The translations under genes and the position numbers were made by a program. A stretch of DNA of 64,000 nt from the NCBI RefSeq assembly GCF_003014495.1, contig NZ_PYGC01000007.1:185689-249688 (forward strand). Reading direction: 5' to 3'. Origin of the DNA: Prolixibacter denitrificans. Lineage in GTDB: Bacteria > Bacteroidota > Bacteroidia > Bacteroidales > Prolixibacteraceae. Shown piece after piece: positions 43,069-51,678 of the stretch (positions are counted from its first letter, which is position 1; each line of letters begins with the position of its first letter). The notes below the pieces were generated by a model, which had not been told where the DNA came from, did no database searches, and worked only from the letters and a program-made list of their open reading frames with translations.

Positions 43069-44129
43069 TAACTCAGGGCTCCTACTGTTTTATTTCTTAA
43101 GATAATCCAGATGACTACCGGAATTCCAAGCAGTGCCGTAACTGAATTGATGGGCAATGTCGATTCGGAACCGGGAAGTTGCGAGACGATATCGCTGAAA
43201 AGCATGGTTGCTGAACCGAGCAAAATCGTACCCGGAATCAAGCGTTGGTGGCGAGCCGTTTTTAAAGCCATACGCACGATATGCGGCACGGCGATACCGA
43301 TGAAGCCAATGGGGCCACAGAAAGCCGTGATACTTCCGGCCAGAATACAAGTCGAAATAAAAATCAACACGCGGGCCAGTTGCACGTTCATTCCCATGCT
43401 GCGGGCATAATCTTCGCCCAGCAAAAAAGCATCGAGTAACTTGGCAGAAATAATGGCTAAAAACAGTCCCAGCAGAACTCCGGGTAACAATACCTGAAGC
43501 TGTGCATTGGTTACGCTACCCAAACTTCCCATGGTCCAAACCACGAATGATTTCAACATCGATTCGCTACTGAAATACTGCATGATGTTCACGATAGCCG
43601 AAGTCGCCGCAGAGAAAAGAATTCCCAATATCAGGATGGTCATAATGTCTTTTACCCGGGCTGAGACAGCCAGAATCAGCATGAGTATCACAGCTGCACC
43701 AATCCACGCTGCACCGGCAACCGACCACGCTCCCATAACACTAAAAGCTCCGGTTGCAAACAAGCTTCCGGCTCCCAACACCAGCAAAGCGACACCTAAA
43801 CTCGCTCCGGAGCTGATGCCCAATACATACGGTCCGGCCAATGGATTCCGAAAGACCGTCTGCATTTGTAAACCTGCTACCGACAAAGCCGCTCCGGCCA
43901 AGAGTGCGGTCAACGCTTTGGGAAGGCGAAACTGCCGGACAATAGTCACCAGTTGCGAATCGACCTGACCGGGTGCAAAAAGCGCCTTTATTATATTACT
44001 TAGGGAAATATGATACGAACCGATGAAGAGATCGAGCACAAAGAATACAATCACCAGAACAGCCAGAAGAAAAAGGCTTCCTTCCGGGCGAAAACTCCGT
44101 TTCATCTTTGTCGCGTTTGCTTGCTCCAT
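43068..44129 (-). CDS. FecCD/BtuC-type ABC permease
   Basis: The 353-residue protein has about ten membrane helices with the FecCD motifs RLPKALTALLAGAALSVAGLQMQTVFRNPLAGPYVLGISSGAS-like and GPIGFIGIAVPHIVR (the coupling region). It forms the inner-membrane channel for iron-chelate, haem or cobalamin uptake, working with the ATPase downstream and the binding lipoprotein upstream. Gaps of 1-3 bases show tight coupling. Confidence 0.92.
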   Translation of the reverse strand: MEQANATKMKRSFRPEGSLFLLAVLVIVFFVLDLFIGSYHISLSNIIKALFAPGQVDSQLVTIVRQFRLPKALTALLAGAALSVAGLQMQTVFRNPLAGPYVLGISSGASLGVALLVLGAGSLFATGAFSVMGAWSVAGAAWIGAAVILMLILAVSARVKDIMTILILGILFSAATSAIVNIMQYFSSESMLKSFVVWTMGSLGSVTNAQLQVLLPGVLLGLFLAIISAKLLDAFLLGEDYARSMGMNVQLARVLIFISTCILAGSITAFCGPIGFIGIAVPHIVRMALKTARHQRLIPGTILLGSATMLFSDIVSQLPGSESTLPINSVTALLGIPVVIWIILRNKTVGALS

Positions 44130-44132
44130 CAG

Positions 44133-45281
44133 TTAGTTTAATTGCCGGTAAAAATACAATTTTCCGTCGGTCTCTTTGTCGGGATGAAAGATGCGGACCA
44201 AATCTTTCAGAATCAAATCGGGCCTGACAACACCTTTTTCCCAATAATCGTTTCCGCCTCCGGCACTCATTCGGGCATTGTTGTTATAAACCTTGTGTTT
44301 TTTTACCGGTGGTAACGACGAAAAGCGGCTATCGACTGATAGCAAATCCTTAATCGAACCTGCAGTACCGCTGTTAATCCAGAAATCAGCAGACTTGGCT
44401 TTCATGAACACATCTTCGATGGATACCACAAAAGCATTACGGGAAGTATTTTCGTGCCAAAGATATTCACCACCAGCATCGTGAATCAGATTGGTCAAAT
44501 TGGATTTTCCTCCGGCCATCCACCAGTTGTCTTTCCAGGGCAAACCAGTCAACACCTTCGGACGATAATCCACCTCAGCCACTTTCTTCTTGATCTGTTG
44601 ATAATTCTTGTCAATCCGGTTGAACCACTTATCTGCCTCCGTCTCTTTTCCGTATATCGCGCCAAAAAATTTAATCCACTCGCATTTGGCCAGCGGCGTC
44701 CTTTCCAGGTACTCGCCCACCAACATCACCGGAACGCCGAGGTCTTTCAGCTTATTCAATTGTGCACTCACCTCTCCGTCGACGCCGTAGGTTAAAACCA
44801 AATCGGGCTTCAGGCTCAATAATAGCTCGTAGTTTAATCCCTGCGCATAGCCAACTTCCGATAACTGCTTATTGTGATATCGTTGAATGATAGACGAATC
44901 GGAAACCAGGTTAATATCGGGAATTCCGACCAGCGAGGAAGTTTCGTTCAGCGCTTCGAGAAAGCCCAGCTGCGTAGTAGAAAGACACACAACCCGTCGA
45001 ACGGGCGTGCGAACAATGTTCTTGCCTTGCAAGGAAGCCGGTATTTTTTGATTTCGGGGTACCAGATAATAACTGTAGGAAACACCGGACGACTTCTGCC
45101 AGGGATTCAAAACCGTCAGTTTTTCGTAGGTCTTAAAATCCTTAATCGTAAACCCCCGGGCATATTTCGCTGACGTAGATACAAATGCACTTTTCCCTTC
45201 CGGTGAGGGGTGTTTTTTCGATTTGCATCCAAACAATAAAAGTGAAATGGATAAGGCCAGGAATAAGAGTTTACGAACCAT
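44133..45281 (-). CDS. ABC substrate-binding lipoprotein, BtuF/FecB-like
   Basis: The 382-residue protein has a lipobox (SLLLFGC) and the two-lobed helical-backbone fold of metal-chelate and cobalamin binders: RVVCLSTTQLGFLEAL, LVGIPDINLV, VGYAQGLNYELLLSLKPDLVLTYG, and the C-lobe WWMAGGKSNLTNLIHDAGGEYLW. Many Bacteroidota homologues sit in iron or cobalamin loci. No B12 riboswitch precedes the gene (only 48 bases lie upstream), so a siderophore, haem or cobalamin ligand cannot be chosen. It is first in the operon with permease and ATPase. Confidence 0.85.
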   Translation of the reverse strand: MVRKLLFLALSISLLLFGCKSKKHPSPEGKSAFVSTSAKYARGFTIKDFKTYEKLTVLNPWQKSSGVSYSYYLVPRNQKIPASLQGKNIVRTPVRRVVCLSTTQLGFLEALNETSSLVGIPDINLVSDSSIIQRYHNKQLSEVGYAQGLNYELLLSLKPDLVLTYGVDGEVSAQLNKLKDLGVPVMLVGEYLERTPLAKCEWIKFFGAIYGKETEADKWFNRIDKNYQQIKKKVAEVDYRPKVLTGLPWKDNWWMAGGKSNLTNLIHDAGGEYLWHENTSRNAFVVSIEDVFMKAKSADFWINSGTAGSIKDLLSVDSRFSSLPPVKKHKVYNNNARMSAGGGNDYWEKGVVRPDLILKDLVRIFHPDKETDGKLYFYRQLN

Positions 45282-45323
45282 CCGGTGAAAATTTTCCCAA
45301 AGGTAAGCCTAACTTTCGTTAAC

Positions 45324-45353
45324 GAAAAATCATCGTCCGGTTCTTAACCGGAC
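45324..45353 (-). terminator. Terminator of the T9SS protease, embedded in its last codons
   Basis: GTCCGGTT-CTT-AACCGGAC (45335-45353), an 8-bp perfect stem, spans the final codons of the protease. On the minus strand the stop codon and a T5 tract follow it, so the hairpin is coding and structural at once. Confidence 0.7.
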
Positions 45354-47534
45354 TTTCATCACTTCTCTGACCTTATCGGTTTTTACAGCGATAAAGTAGA
45401 TTCCTGAATTGTGATTTCCAATGGAAACCTTTACCGGTTCATTCGTCAGGTAGTGTACTTCCTGATGCAACGTTCTTCCCATCATGTCCATAATCGATAC
45501 CACCGCATTTCCTTCCGGTCCGTTGTTCTGCAAATACACATAATTATTCAATCCACCGGTCGGGTAATAAACCTCGAACTGTTTATCTTGAAGATTCGTA
45601 TCCACGACATCCATCCCCAAAACATTGCAAGCATGTGCTTTTATTAGCAGCGACGTTTTAATTCCAATATCAGGTATTTGATCAAACGGAACCCAGCCGT
45701 TGTTATAAAAAGCGTAGGCAGTGTTTACCGGATTGGTAGCTGCATCCCGGGCAGGCGCATTGAAAACGGCGATGCTATCCTGAAGATTATTGTAGTCGAG
45801 ATCGTAACCAACATAGAACGTACCGGTAGTTGTTATCGGGGTCGTCAACGGAATGTAATTCATCGAGGAATCCTGCAACGAGTTGATCGCCACCGATTGT
45901 GTTGCAATGATATGATTGGGTAAGCCTGTCACCAGATCGGCATCGTACACATTCAGATTGAAATATCGTCCCGAGGATATCGGGCTGGTAGCTGTCTGAC
46001 TGAAAGCAATAGCCACAGCCTGCAATTCCGCCTGAGTCGATTGATCGAACTTTTCAGCGTAAGCGGTAATCCCCAATGAATTTTTCCCGGTTATATACCC
46101 CGAGTTGTCTGACAGTTTTTGTTTTACATACTTTTCGCCGTATTGAACATTGGAAAACAGCCCGCACGGAACGGGATTTGTTGCATAAGGGTCCAAACCA
46201 TCGACAAACGTTTTACCGGTATTGTTCGGGTCCAGCCAGGTAGCCAGTCGCATGGTGTCGGCACTGTAATAACTCCATTGCTTGTTCAACATAGCGAAGT
46301 AATCGTTTACCGGATCAGCACAGGTAGCTGCACCTCCTGTCAGAGTTCCTATCAACTGAAAGCTATTACTTATTAAGCCACTTCCGGAGGAACCGGCCTC
46401 GGTCGTTCCCACGTCCCATCGATGAATGACCCAAAAAGCATTGGAAATGTATTTGGTCGAAAAGGAACCGACGCCCGGAGCATCGTAGTCTCGCGATATC
46501 TTCTTCACATCTGCGTTGGGATGATGAATGGCAAATGTGGAAGAAGGAACGGCAGCGCTGTTGTTCCAGCCTGAAAAATAGGGCCGGTAATTGGCCGGGG
46601 GCATGGTCTGCATTTCAACCAAAGCAAAGTCCAGCGAATCAGAGCGTGCTCTTAGTATAGAACCAGAAACGGTTTGATCGACATACCCGTCAATGCTTCC
46701 CAGGTTTTGACCACAATCGGGACTTTCATAGTTGAAATAGAATACGGTTTGCTCGGCATCGGATTTTGAGCCAATGCAATGGCCCGCCGTTATCAGATAC
46801 GGAGTTTTATCTTGAGTAACATTGTTCACCATCGTTCCGGAGCATAGCTCACTTCCGGCAATAATTAAACGTACTTCAGATTGTTTTTGCACGGCCAAAT
46901 CCTCGCCTGGAGTACAATAAACATCGACATTACACAAACCTGCTTGTCCCAGCGGCCGATCGCCAAATGCATTCTTGTAATCGTGATTGACCTTGGTGAT
47001 ACGCAACTGACCCGGAAATTCAGCATCAGCCGGCTCATCATACTCTACCACCATTTCATCGCCGGCCAACGGACGAACAGCAAACGTTCCGTATCCCGAC
47101 TCATTGTTCGCCGTAAAGGCCCCCAACACTTTTTGATGATTGGGACTATAGATAAAGAGTTTAGCATGATCGGGCAATTTAAACCGGTCAAATATGAGGT
47201 TCAATGAATAAGCTCCCTGTGATAGGATCTTTACCCTCCAGATTTTTGTGCCGTCACTCGCAACCGTCCACGTTCCGGAATTTTTTGGAGTGATATCGAC
47301 GTTGAAGGTATGAGCAAATTTGTAAGGCTTCAGTCTCAGTCCACTTTTGGGTTCCGCTCTCATCAATTGCTGGTTGGAAACATATTCCATCTGAACCACC
47401 GGAACCACCGCAGCCGCTTTTTCTTTTAAAGAAAAGGAAGCGGGCTGACCTCCATAGGAAATCTGTGCCGTAACGACCTCCGGGGAAAGAGCCAATCCAA
47501 AAGCCAGTAAAATGAGAATCACATGCCTGTTCAT
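45330..47534 (-). CDS. Secreted lysyl-endopeptidase-like serine protease with T9SS sorting domain
   Basis: The 734-residue protein has a signal peptide ending VVTAQ. A beta-rich propeptide-like part follows, and then a trypsin-fold (S1) domain at about 200-445. The triad is readable as His252 (LITAGHCIG), Asp302 (SLDFALVE) and Ser383 (EAGSSGSGL), with cysteines in CNVDVYC and CSGTMV as in lysyl endopeptidases. A beta-sandwich domain follows, and the C-terminal about 75 residues are a type A T9SS sorting domain (VVSIMDMMGRTLHQEVH, GNHNSGIYFIAVKTDK...VMKVRL). It should be exported through the type IX system and attached to or released from the cell surface. The cleavage specificity is inferred. 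Confidence 0.88.
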   Translation of the reverse strand: MNRHVILILLAFGLALSPEVVTAQISYGGQPASFSLKEKAAAVVPVVQMEYVSNQQLMRAEPKSGLRLKPYKFAHTFNVDITPKNSGTWTVASDGTKIWRVKILSQGAYSLNLIFDRFKLPDHAKLFIYSPNHQKVLGAFTANNESGYGTFAVRPLAGDEMVVEYDEPADAEFPGQLRITKVNHDYKNAFGDRPLGQAGLCNVDVYCTPGEDLAVQKQSEVRLIIAGSELCSGTMVNNVTQDKTPYLITAGHCIGSKSDAEQTVFYFNYESPDCGQNLGSIDGYVDQTVSGSILRARSDSLDFALVEMQTMPPANYRPYFSGWNNSAAVPSSTFAIHHPNADVKKISRDYDAPGVGSFSTKYISNAFWVIHRWDVGTTEAGSSGSGLISNSFQLIGTLTGGAATCADPVNDYFAMLNKQWSYYSADTMRLATWLDPNNTGKTFVDGLDPYATNPVPCGLFSNVQYGEKYVKQKLSDNSGYITGKNSLGITAYAEKFDQSTQAELQAVAIAFSQTATSPISSGRYFNLNVYDADLVTGLPNHIIATQSVAINSLQDSSMNYIPLTTPITTTGTFYVGYDLDYNNLQDSIAVFNAPARDAATNPVNTAYAFYNNGWVPFDQIPDIGIKTSLLIKAHACNVLGMDVVDTNLQDKQFEVYYPTGGLNNYVYLQNNGPEGNAVVSIMDMMGRTLHQEVHYLTNEPVKVSIGNHNSGIYFIAVKTDKVREVMKVRLRTGR

Positions 47535-47702
47535 AGAAGGGAAAGTATTTATAAAAGTAAATATAAGAAACTTCGTTAATCAAAAACGGTCGCTTTTCAC
47601 GCACATAGCTATTTTGTTTACCGGAATCGTTAATTTTATCCACCAAATCGTACTTGCTGGTGATATTTCTTCACCGGTAGTAAAAAGCACAAATTATTTA
47701 TT

Positions 47703-48116
47703 ATGAAAGTCTTGGTTATTTATGCAGACCGGTTCGCTTATGAACCTGCCATTAAAAATTTAGAAGAAGTGGAAACCATTGAAAAAGGTGCAGCCCACGA
47801 AAATTGCATTGTTGCTTTCATCCAGATGGAAGAAGGTGACGAAGAGAAAACCGTGGCCAGCCGGGAGAAAAAACTGGTAAACCACTTGAAATGGACCGCC
47901 CGCAAAAATGACACACAGTATATTGTTCTGCACTCATTCGCCCACTTGTCGGAATCCAAGGCTTCGCCCGAATTTACCAAGGCCATTTTCGACGCAGCCG
48001 AAAAACGTCTGCAGAATGCTGAATACAAAACAGCGCAAACACCTTTCGGCTACTTCCTCGATTTGGATATCAAAGCCCCCGGTCACTCTCTGGCTCGCAT
48101 CTGGGCTACGTTATAA
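47703..48116 (+). CDS. Free-standing archaeal-type threonyl-tRNA synthetase editing domain
   Basis: The 137-residue protein matches the archaeal ThrRS N-terminal editing domain (PF08915, DTD-like fold) from start to end: MKVLVIYADRFAYEP, ENCIVAFIQMEEGDE, YIVLHSFAHLSESKASPEF and TPFGYFLDLDIKAPGHSLARIW. In archaea this domain removes serine from mis-charged tRNA-Thr; here it is not attached to a synthetase. A trans-editing or D-aminoacyl-tRNA proofreading role is inferred. The upstream gene is divergent, and it converges with the DUF5060 gene after 2 bases. Confidence 0.85.
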   Translation: MKVLVIYADRFAYEPAIKNLEEVETIEKGAAHENCIVAFIQMEEGDEEKTVASREKKLVNHLKWTARKNDTQYIVLHSFAHLSESKASPEFTKAIFDAAEKRLQNAEYKTAQTPFGYFLDLDIKAPGHSLARIWATL

Positions 48117-48118
48117 GA

Positions 48119-49978
48119 TCAACTTTTCCTTCGAAGCAGAACGACCCAATCTTTATCGTGATCGGAAGGTGCACGTCCGAAATCAATCCATCCATCTCCG
48201 GTGGTTGTCTCCATTGTTCCCTTTTGCAAGGCGCCACCGGTACGCGGATTGAACCACGAAACGGTGTAAATTTCTCCCGGATGGCTCACTTTAAAGCGTG
48301 ACCAGGTTGTTCCTTCGCCGAGGTAAATCACGTATGTTTTTCCGGCATCAGCCAGACAATAGGATTGCTCCCGGTCGTTGGTAATAATCAGGTTATCGGC
48401 TGGCTGCATGTTCTGGAACGGAACATATTGCTGGAAAAAGTCCATAGCGATTTTCGTCTGTTTCCACAAGTTCTCACGCGAACGCCAGTTTTCGCAGTTT
48501 AAGTCATTATTCGGAAACTTGTACCCGAAGTACCACTCTACTCCTGCTCCACCGGCCATTAAACTGCCCCACAAACATTGGTGGCGTAAGGTATCATGCT
48601 GTGCGTCGTTGCGATCAGGTAACGCACCTTTCCAGGCGGGTCCGACTTCATCCATAGTAAGCACCCACTTGTGTTGGGTGGTGTCGGAATTCTGCCACCA
48701 TTTCTTCGTTACTTGGTGAACATCGTAAGGATTGCCCACTTGGAGCGAAACGCCGTCAAGTGATTTGAGACCAAGCATCGGAACCAGTACTTTGTCCCGG
48801 TTCGTATTATCGGAATGGGTATGAATCACAATCGGATGGTGATAGGGATCAATTTGAGCCAGGTAGGACGCCATTGCCTTACGCTGCGCATCATTTTGAC
48901 CGTTCGGTGTCCAGTCTGCCGGACCGTTTTCCTCGCCTAAATTCCAAATCAAAGCCGGATGATGACCAAACCGTGCAACCAGTTCACGGTAGTATAATTT
49001 TCGTTGCGCATCGGTATTTCCATTATCGAGCAAGGTCTCGTTCTCTGTTTCCTGTGTCACCAGATGTTGCGAAATTCCCAGCGAATCCATGTGATTGAAA
49101 ACGATTTCCCACTGATCGAGTTTGGAGCAATCGAAGCGGTAACGTTCGTTTCTGCGCGACCAGGGCCACACGTCATCGCCGTCATCCTGCACATTCATGG
49201 TCAGGAAATAGACAGAATTCATTCCCTGCGAAGCGAGATAATTCAACGCACCAATAATTCCTTTTCCTTTATCGCCGTGCCAAACCGGATCGCCTGCATG
49301 CCAGTCTTCAATGTGTGGTTTATACTCATGCAACGCCGAACCGGAGTCCGCTTCTCCCGCCTTGGTCTCTTTCTGTCCAGGCTTGTAGGTATCGTCAAAT
49401 CCTGCGTATGCCAGAAAATTTTCAGGACTATCGGCTCCGGCTTTCAGAAAGTATTTGCCTGAACCAGCAAAACGAAGGTAATGTCCGCCGGTGTATTCAA
49501 GACGTCCCTGTGCCCGGAAGTCGCGACCGGTCTTATCTGTCGGGGCAACTTCAAAACTACCTTCAAACCCGTTGGGACTGACCGTTTCACCTTTCACATC
49601 CGCTTTATCGGCAATGGCGACATTTCTGCCTTTTACAAACGAAATTTTGTAGTTCCATGTTCCGGTTTTATCCGGGCAAAACCGAACTTCCCATTTGTTC
49701 CCATATACCGCTCCGGATTCGGCAGCATTCCCGTCGGCTGCAAAAAAACCGGGTACTACATACGTTTTGTTTCCATTGGTAAAAGTGGCTTCCAGACGGT
49801 AATCCAGGAATGGATTGTCGGCTGAAAACTCAGCAACTAACGGTCCTGTGACCATTAAAGTAACAGTATGCCATTGTTTTAACTGCCCGGTAACTTTCAC
49901 AGCGGGTTCGCGATGGTGGTGGCAGCTTGTCAGCGAAAACACAGCAATTGCCAGGTAAAGCAAGAATATTCTCCTCAT
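48119..49978 (-). CDS. DUF5060-containing glycoside-hydrolase-like lipoprotein
   Basis: The 619-residue protein has a lipobox (SLTSC, Cys19) and an N-terminal DUF5060 beta-sandwich (about 30-145) with LEATFTNGNKTYVVPGFF and CPDKTGTWNYKI. A TIM-barrel domain runs over about 165-530 and shows the putative acid/base Glu349-Glu350 (LIWNLGEENGP) and nucleophile Glu444 (LTMDEVGPAW). A C-terminal beta domain (VSWFNPRTGGAL) resembles the 'collagen-binding' domain seen in such proteins. It is likely a surface glycosidase of unknown substrate. No partner polysaccharide-locus genes are adjacent. Confidence 0.8.
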   Translation of the reverse strand: MRRIFLLYLAIAVFSLTSCHHHREPAVKVTGQLKQWHTVTLMVTGPLVAEFSADNPFLDYRLEATFTNGNKTYVVPGFFAADGNAAESGAVYGNKWEVRFCPDKTGTWNYKISFVKGRNVAIADKADVKGETVSPNGFEGSFEVAPTDKTGRDFRAQGRLEYTGGHYLRFAGSGKYFLKAGADSPENFLAYAGFDDTYKPGQKETKAGEADSGSALHEYKPHIEDWHAGDPVWHGDKGKGIIGALNYLASQGMNSVYFLTMNVQDDGDDVWPWSRRNERYRFDCSKLDQWEIVFNHMDSLGISQHLVTQETENETLLDNGNTDAQRKLYYRELVARFGHHPALIWNLGEENGPADWTPNGQNDAQRKAMASYLAQIDPYHHPIVIHTHSDNTNRDKVLVPMLGLKSLDGVSLQVGNPYDVHQVTKKWWQNSDTTQHKWVLTMDEVGPAWKGALPDRNDAQHDTLRHQCLWGSLMAGGAGVEWYFGYKFPNNDLNCENWRSRENLWKQTKIAMDFFQQYVPFQNMQPADNLIITNDREQSYCLADAGKTYVIYLGEGTTWSRFKVSHPGEIYTVSWFNPRTGGALQKGTMETTTGDGWIDFGRAPSDHDKDWVVLLRRKS

Positions 49979-50362
49979 ACGATATAATACTTATTTAGTA
50001 TAATAACCTGAAAAATATCTGAATTATTGTCTCAATTTCCGGTCTTTGTGACCTTCAAAAATGGTCTGTTGGCTTCTACCTGTCACTCCTGCTAAACGAA
50101 CGAAATAAACTTTGAATTCACTCCTCCCAGTCTCTCACATGCCTTATCATCTTCATGCAGAATGAGTTCACATGCGAAAATTTCTTCCGCTAAACGCGTC
50201 ATTTTTAAATTCCTGTATATGGGTGTATAGATATCCGACCCGGGATGTTGGGTCCGATAAAAGCACCTCATAACTGTATTGTCTCGTTCTTTTCAGCAAC
50301 CAATTTAGAAAAAGAGTCGCTAATCACCAACCAAACAATAAATTATCTTCAATAAGCGGGAT
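49979..50362. other. Intergenic region with one dyad, no recognised gene
   Basis: About 380 bases without a supportable gene. TATC-C-GACCC / GGGTC-C-GATA at 50232-50259 is a symmetric dyad with an 8-base centre and no T-run, so it may be a protein-binding site. The start of the region is AT-rich and probably holds the DUF5060 gene promoter. Confidence 0.45.
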
Positions 50363-51562
50363 TTAATCTTCGGTGCTCGTGCTCATCCGGGTGCGCCATT
50401 GTGCCAATGCCCAGCCCATCACCAGGCTGGTAACCAGAATGGCTATTCCCAGGATTCCGCTTTCGATTTCATGTACTTTGAATTCTTCCGGGATATCGAA
50501 GAAAAGAAGGATGGAAATCAATCCACGGGGAGCGATAAAAACTTCGGGAAGAATATTTTTTCCGACAACGGTCCGGAATATAACAAAACGAATCATGTAG
50601 AGGATGAACAGGAAGGCAAAACTAAGCAACAGCACTTGCCAGCTCAGCACATCGCCAATGGAAATAGCCATACCGAACACCACAAAGAAGAATGACCGAA
50701 CCAGGAAGGAGGTTTCTTCCGTGATCATCTTAAAACTGTCGAACAGGACACCAATGGCCTGGTGGTCGAAATATTTGGAAAGTTTTCCTCGGATAAACAG
50801 AAACTGATTACGCAATACCAAACCGAATACCAGAATAATGAGCAACGAAGAAAGGTGAAAGATTTTTCCTTCGGCATACAGAAGAATCAGCAGCGACAAA
50901 AACAGAAAGAATTTCGTTTTGATAACCACCAACTTCTGAAAAATATAGAGCAGGATAAAACTTCCGATGAATGCAATCAACACCGTCAGGCTAAGATTTG
51001 CCGTCACATTTCCAACGATTTCCCAGAAACCATTCGCATTGGCATTTTCCAGTAGAATATAAAAAGCCATGATTCCGAAAATATCGGAAAGCGTACTTTC
51101 ATATATCATGAATTCCCTTCGTGTACGCGTCATTTTATGCACACTGGGAATAACAATGGCAGAGCTAATAATAGCCAACGGAAGCGAATACAAAAGGGCC
51201 ACGGTGAGCTCAAGTCCCTGAATAACAAACATCATCATTCCGGCAAAGCCGAAAGTGGTAATATTCAATGTGAGGAAAGCCACTAAGGTCGATTTCCAGA
51301 TAACCGGCCATCGTTCCGGCGAAAGCTTTAAATCCAATGCCGCTTCCAACACAATCATAATCAAACCGACGACACCCAATAGTTCCAGCGTCGGCATGAA
51401 TGATTCCTGAAAATCAGACAAGTCGAAGAAATATTTCATCACCATTCCCAGTCCAATCAGCATCAAAACACTGGGAATATTGGTTCTATTACTCAATACA
51501 TTAAAAATGAATGAGGTAATAACAATCAGACAAATGACTATGATAAGATGATAGGTATCCAT
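50363..51562 (-). CDS. Cation:proton antiporter (CPA family)
   Basis: The 399-residue protein has about 12 membrane helices: FIFNVLSNRTNIPSVLMLIGLGMVMKYF, MIVLEAALDLKLSPERW, FMIYESTLSDIFGIMAFYILLE (which holds the ion-binding acidic residue region), and the final GILGIAILVTSLVMGWALAQW. The pattern fits CPA1/CPA2 monovalent cation:proton antiporters. There is no RCK/TrkA-C domain at the C-terminus. It lies downstream of the buk gene but is separated by a bidirectional terminator. Ion specificity is not readable. Confidence 0.85.
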   Translation of the reverse strand: MDTYHLIIVICLIVITSFIFNVLSNRTNIPSVLMLIGLGMVMKYFFDLSDFQESFMPTLELLGVVGLIMIVLEAALDLKLSPERWPVIWKSTLVAFLTLNITTFGFAGMMMFVIQGLELTVALLYSLPLAIISSAIVIPSVHKMTRTRREFMIYESTLSDIFGIMAFYILLENANANGFWEIVGNVTANLSLTVLIAFIGSFILLYIFQKLVVIKTKFFLFLSLLILLYAEGKIFHLSSLLIILVFGLVLRNQFLFIRGKLSKYFDHQAIGVLFDSFKMITEETSFLVRSFFFVVFGMAISIGDVLSWQVLLLSFAFLFILYMIRFVIFRTVVGKNILPEVFIAPRGLISILLFFDIPEEFKVHEIESGILGIAILVTSLVMGWALAQWRTRMSTSTED

Positions 51563-51612
51563 GTTGGCAAAAATATCGTTTGGTTCTAAAATAATATGAA
51601 ACCATTAAATAT

Positions 51613-51654
51613 AAAAAAGGTTGTCACCTATTAACGCAGCGACAACCTTTTTTT
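51613..51654. terminator. Terminator between buk and the antiporter gene
   Basis: AAAAAAGGTTGTC (51613-51625) pairs with GACAACCTTTTTT (51641-51653). T-runs exist in either direction; on the minus strand it ends buk. Confidence 0.85.
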
Positions 51655-51678
51655 AATGTATCGTAGGATTTGCTTAAC

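Noticed and set aside
45282..45329. Cobalamin riboswitch before the BtuF-like gene
   Set aside because: Only 48 bases separate the two genes, too few for a B12 riboswitch, and no conserved B12 box is seen.
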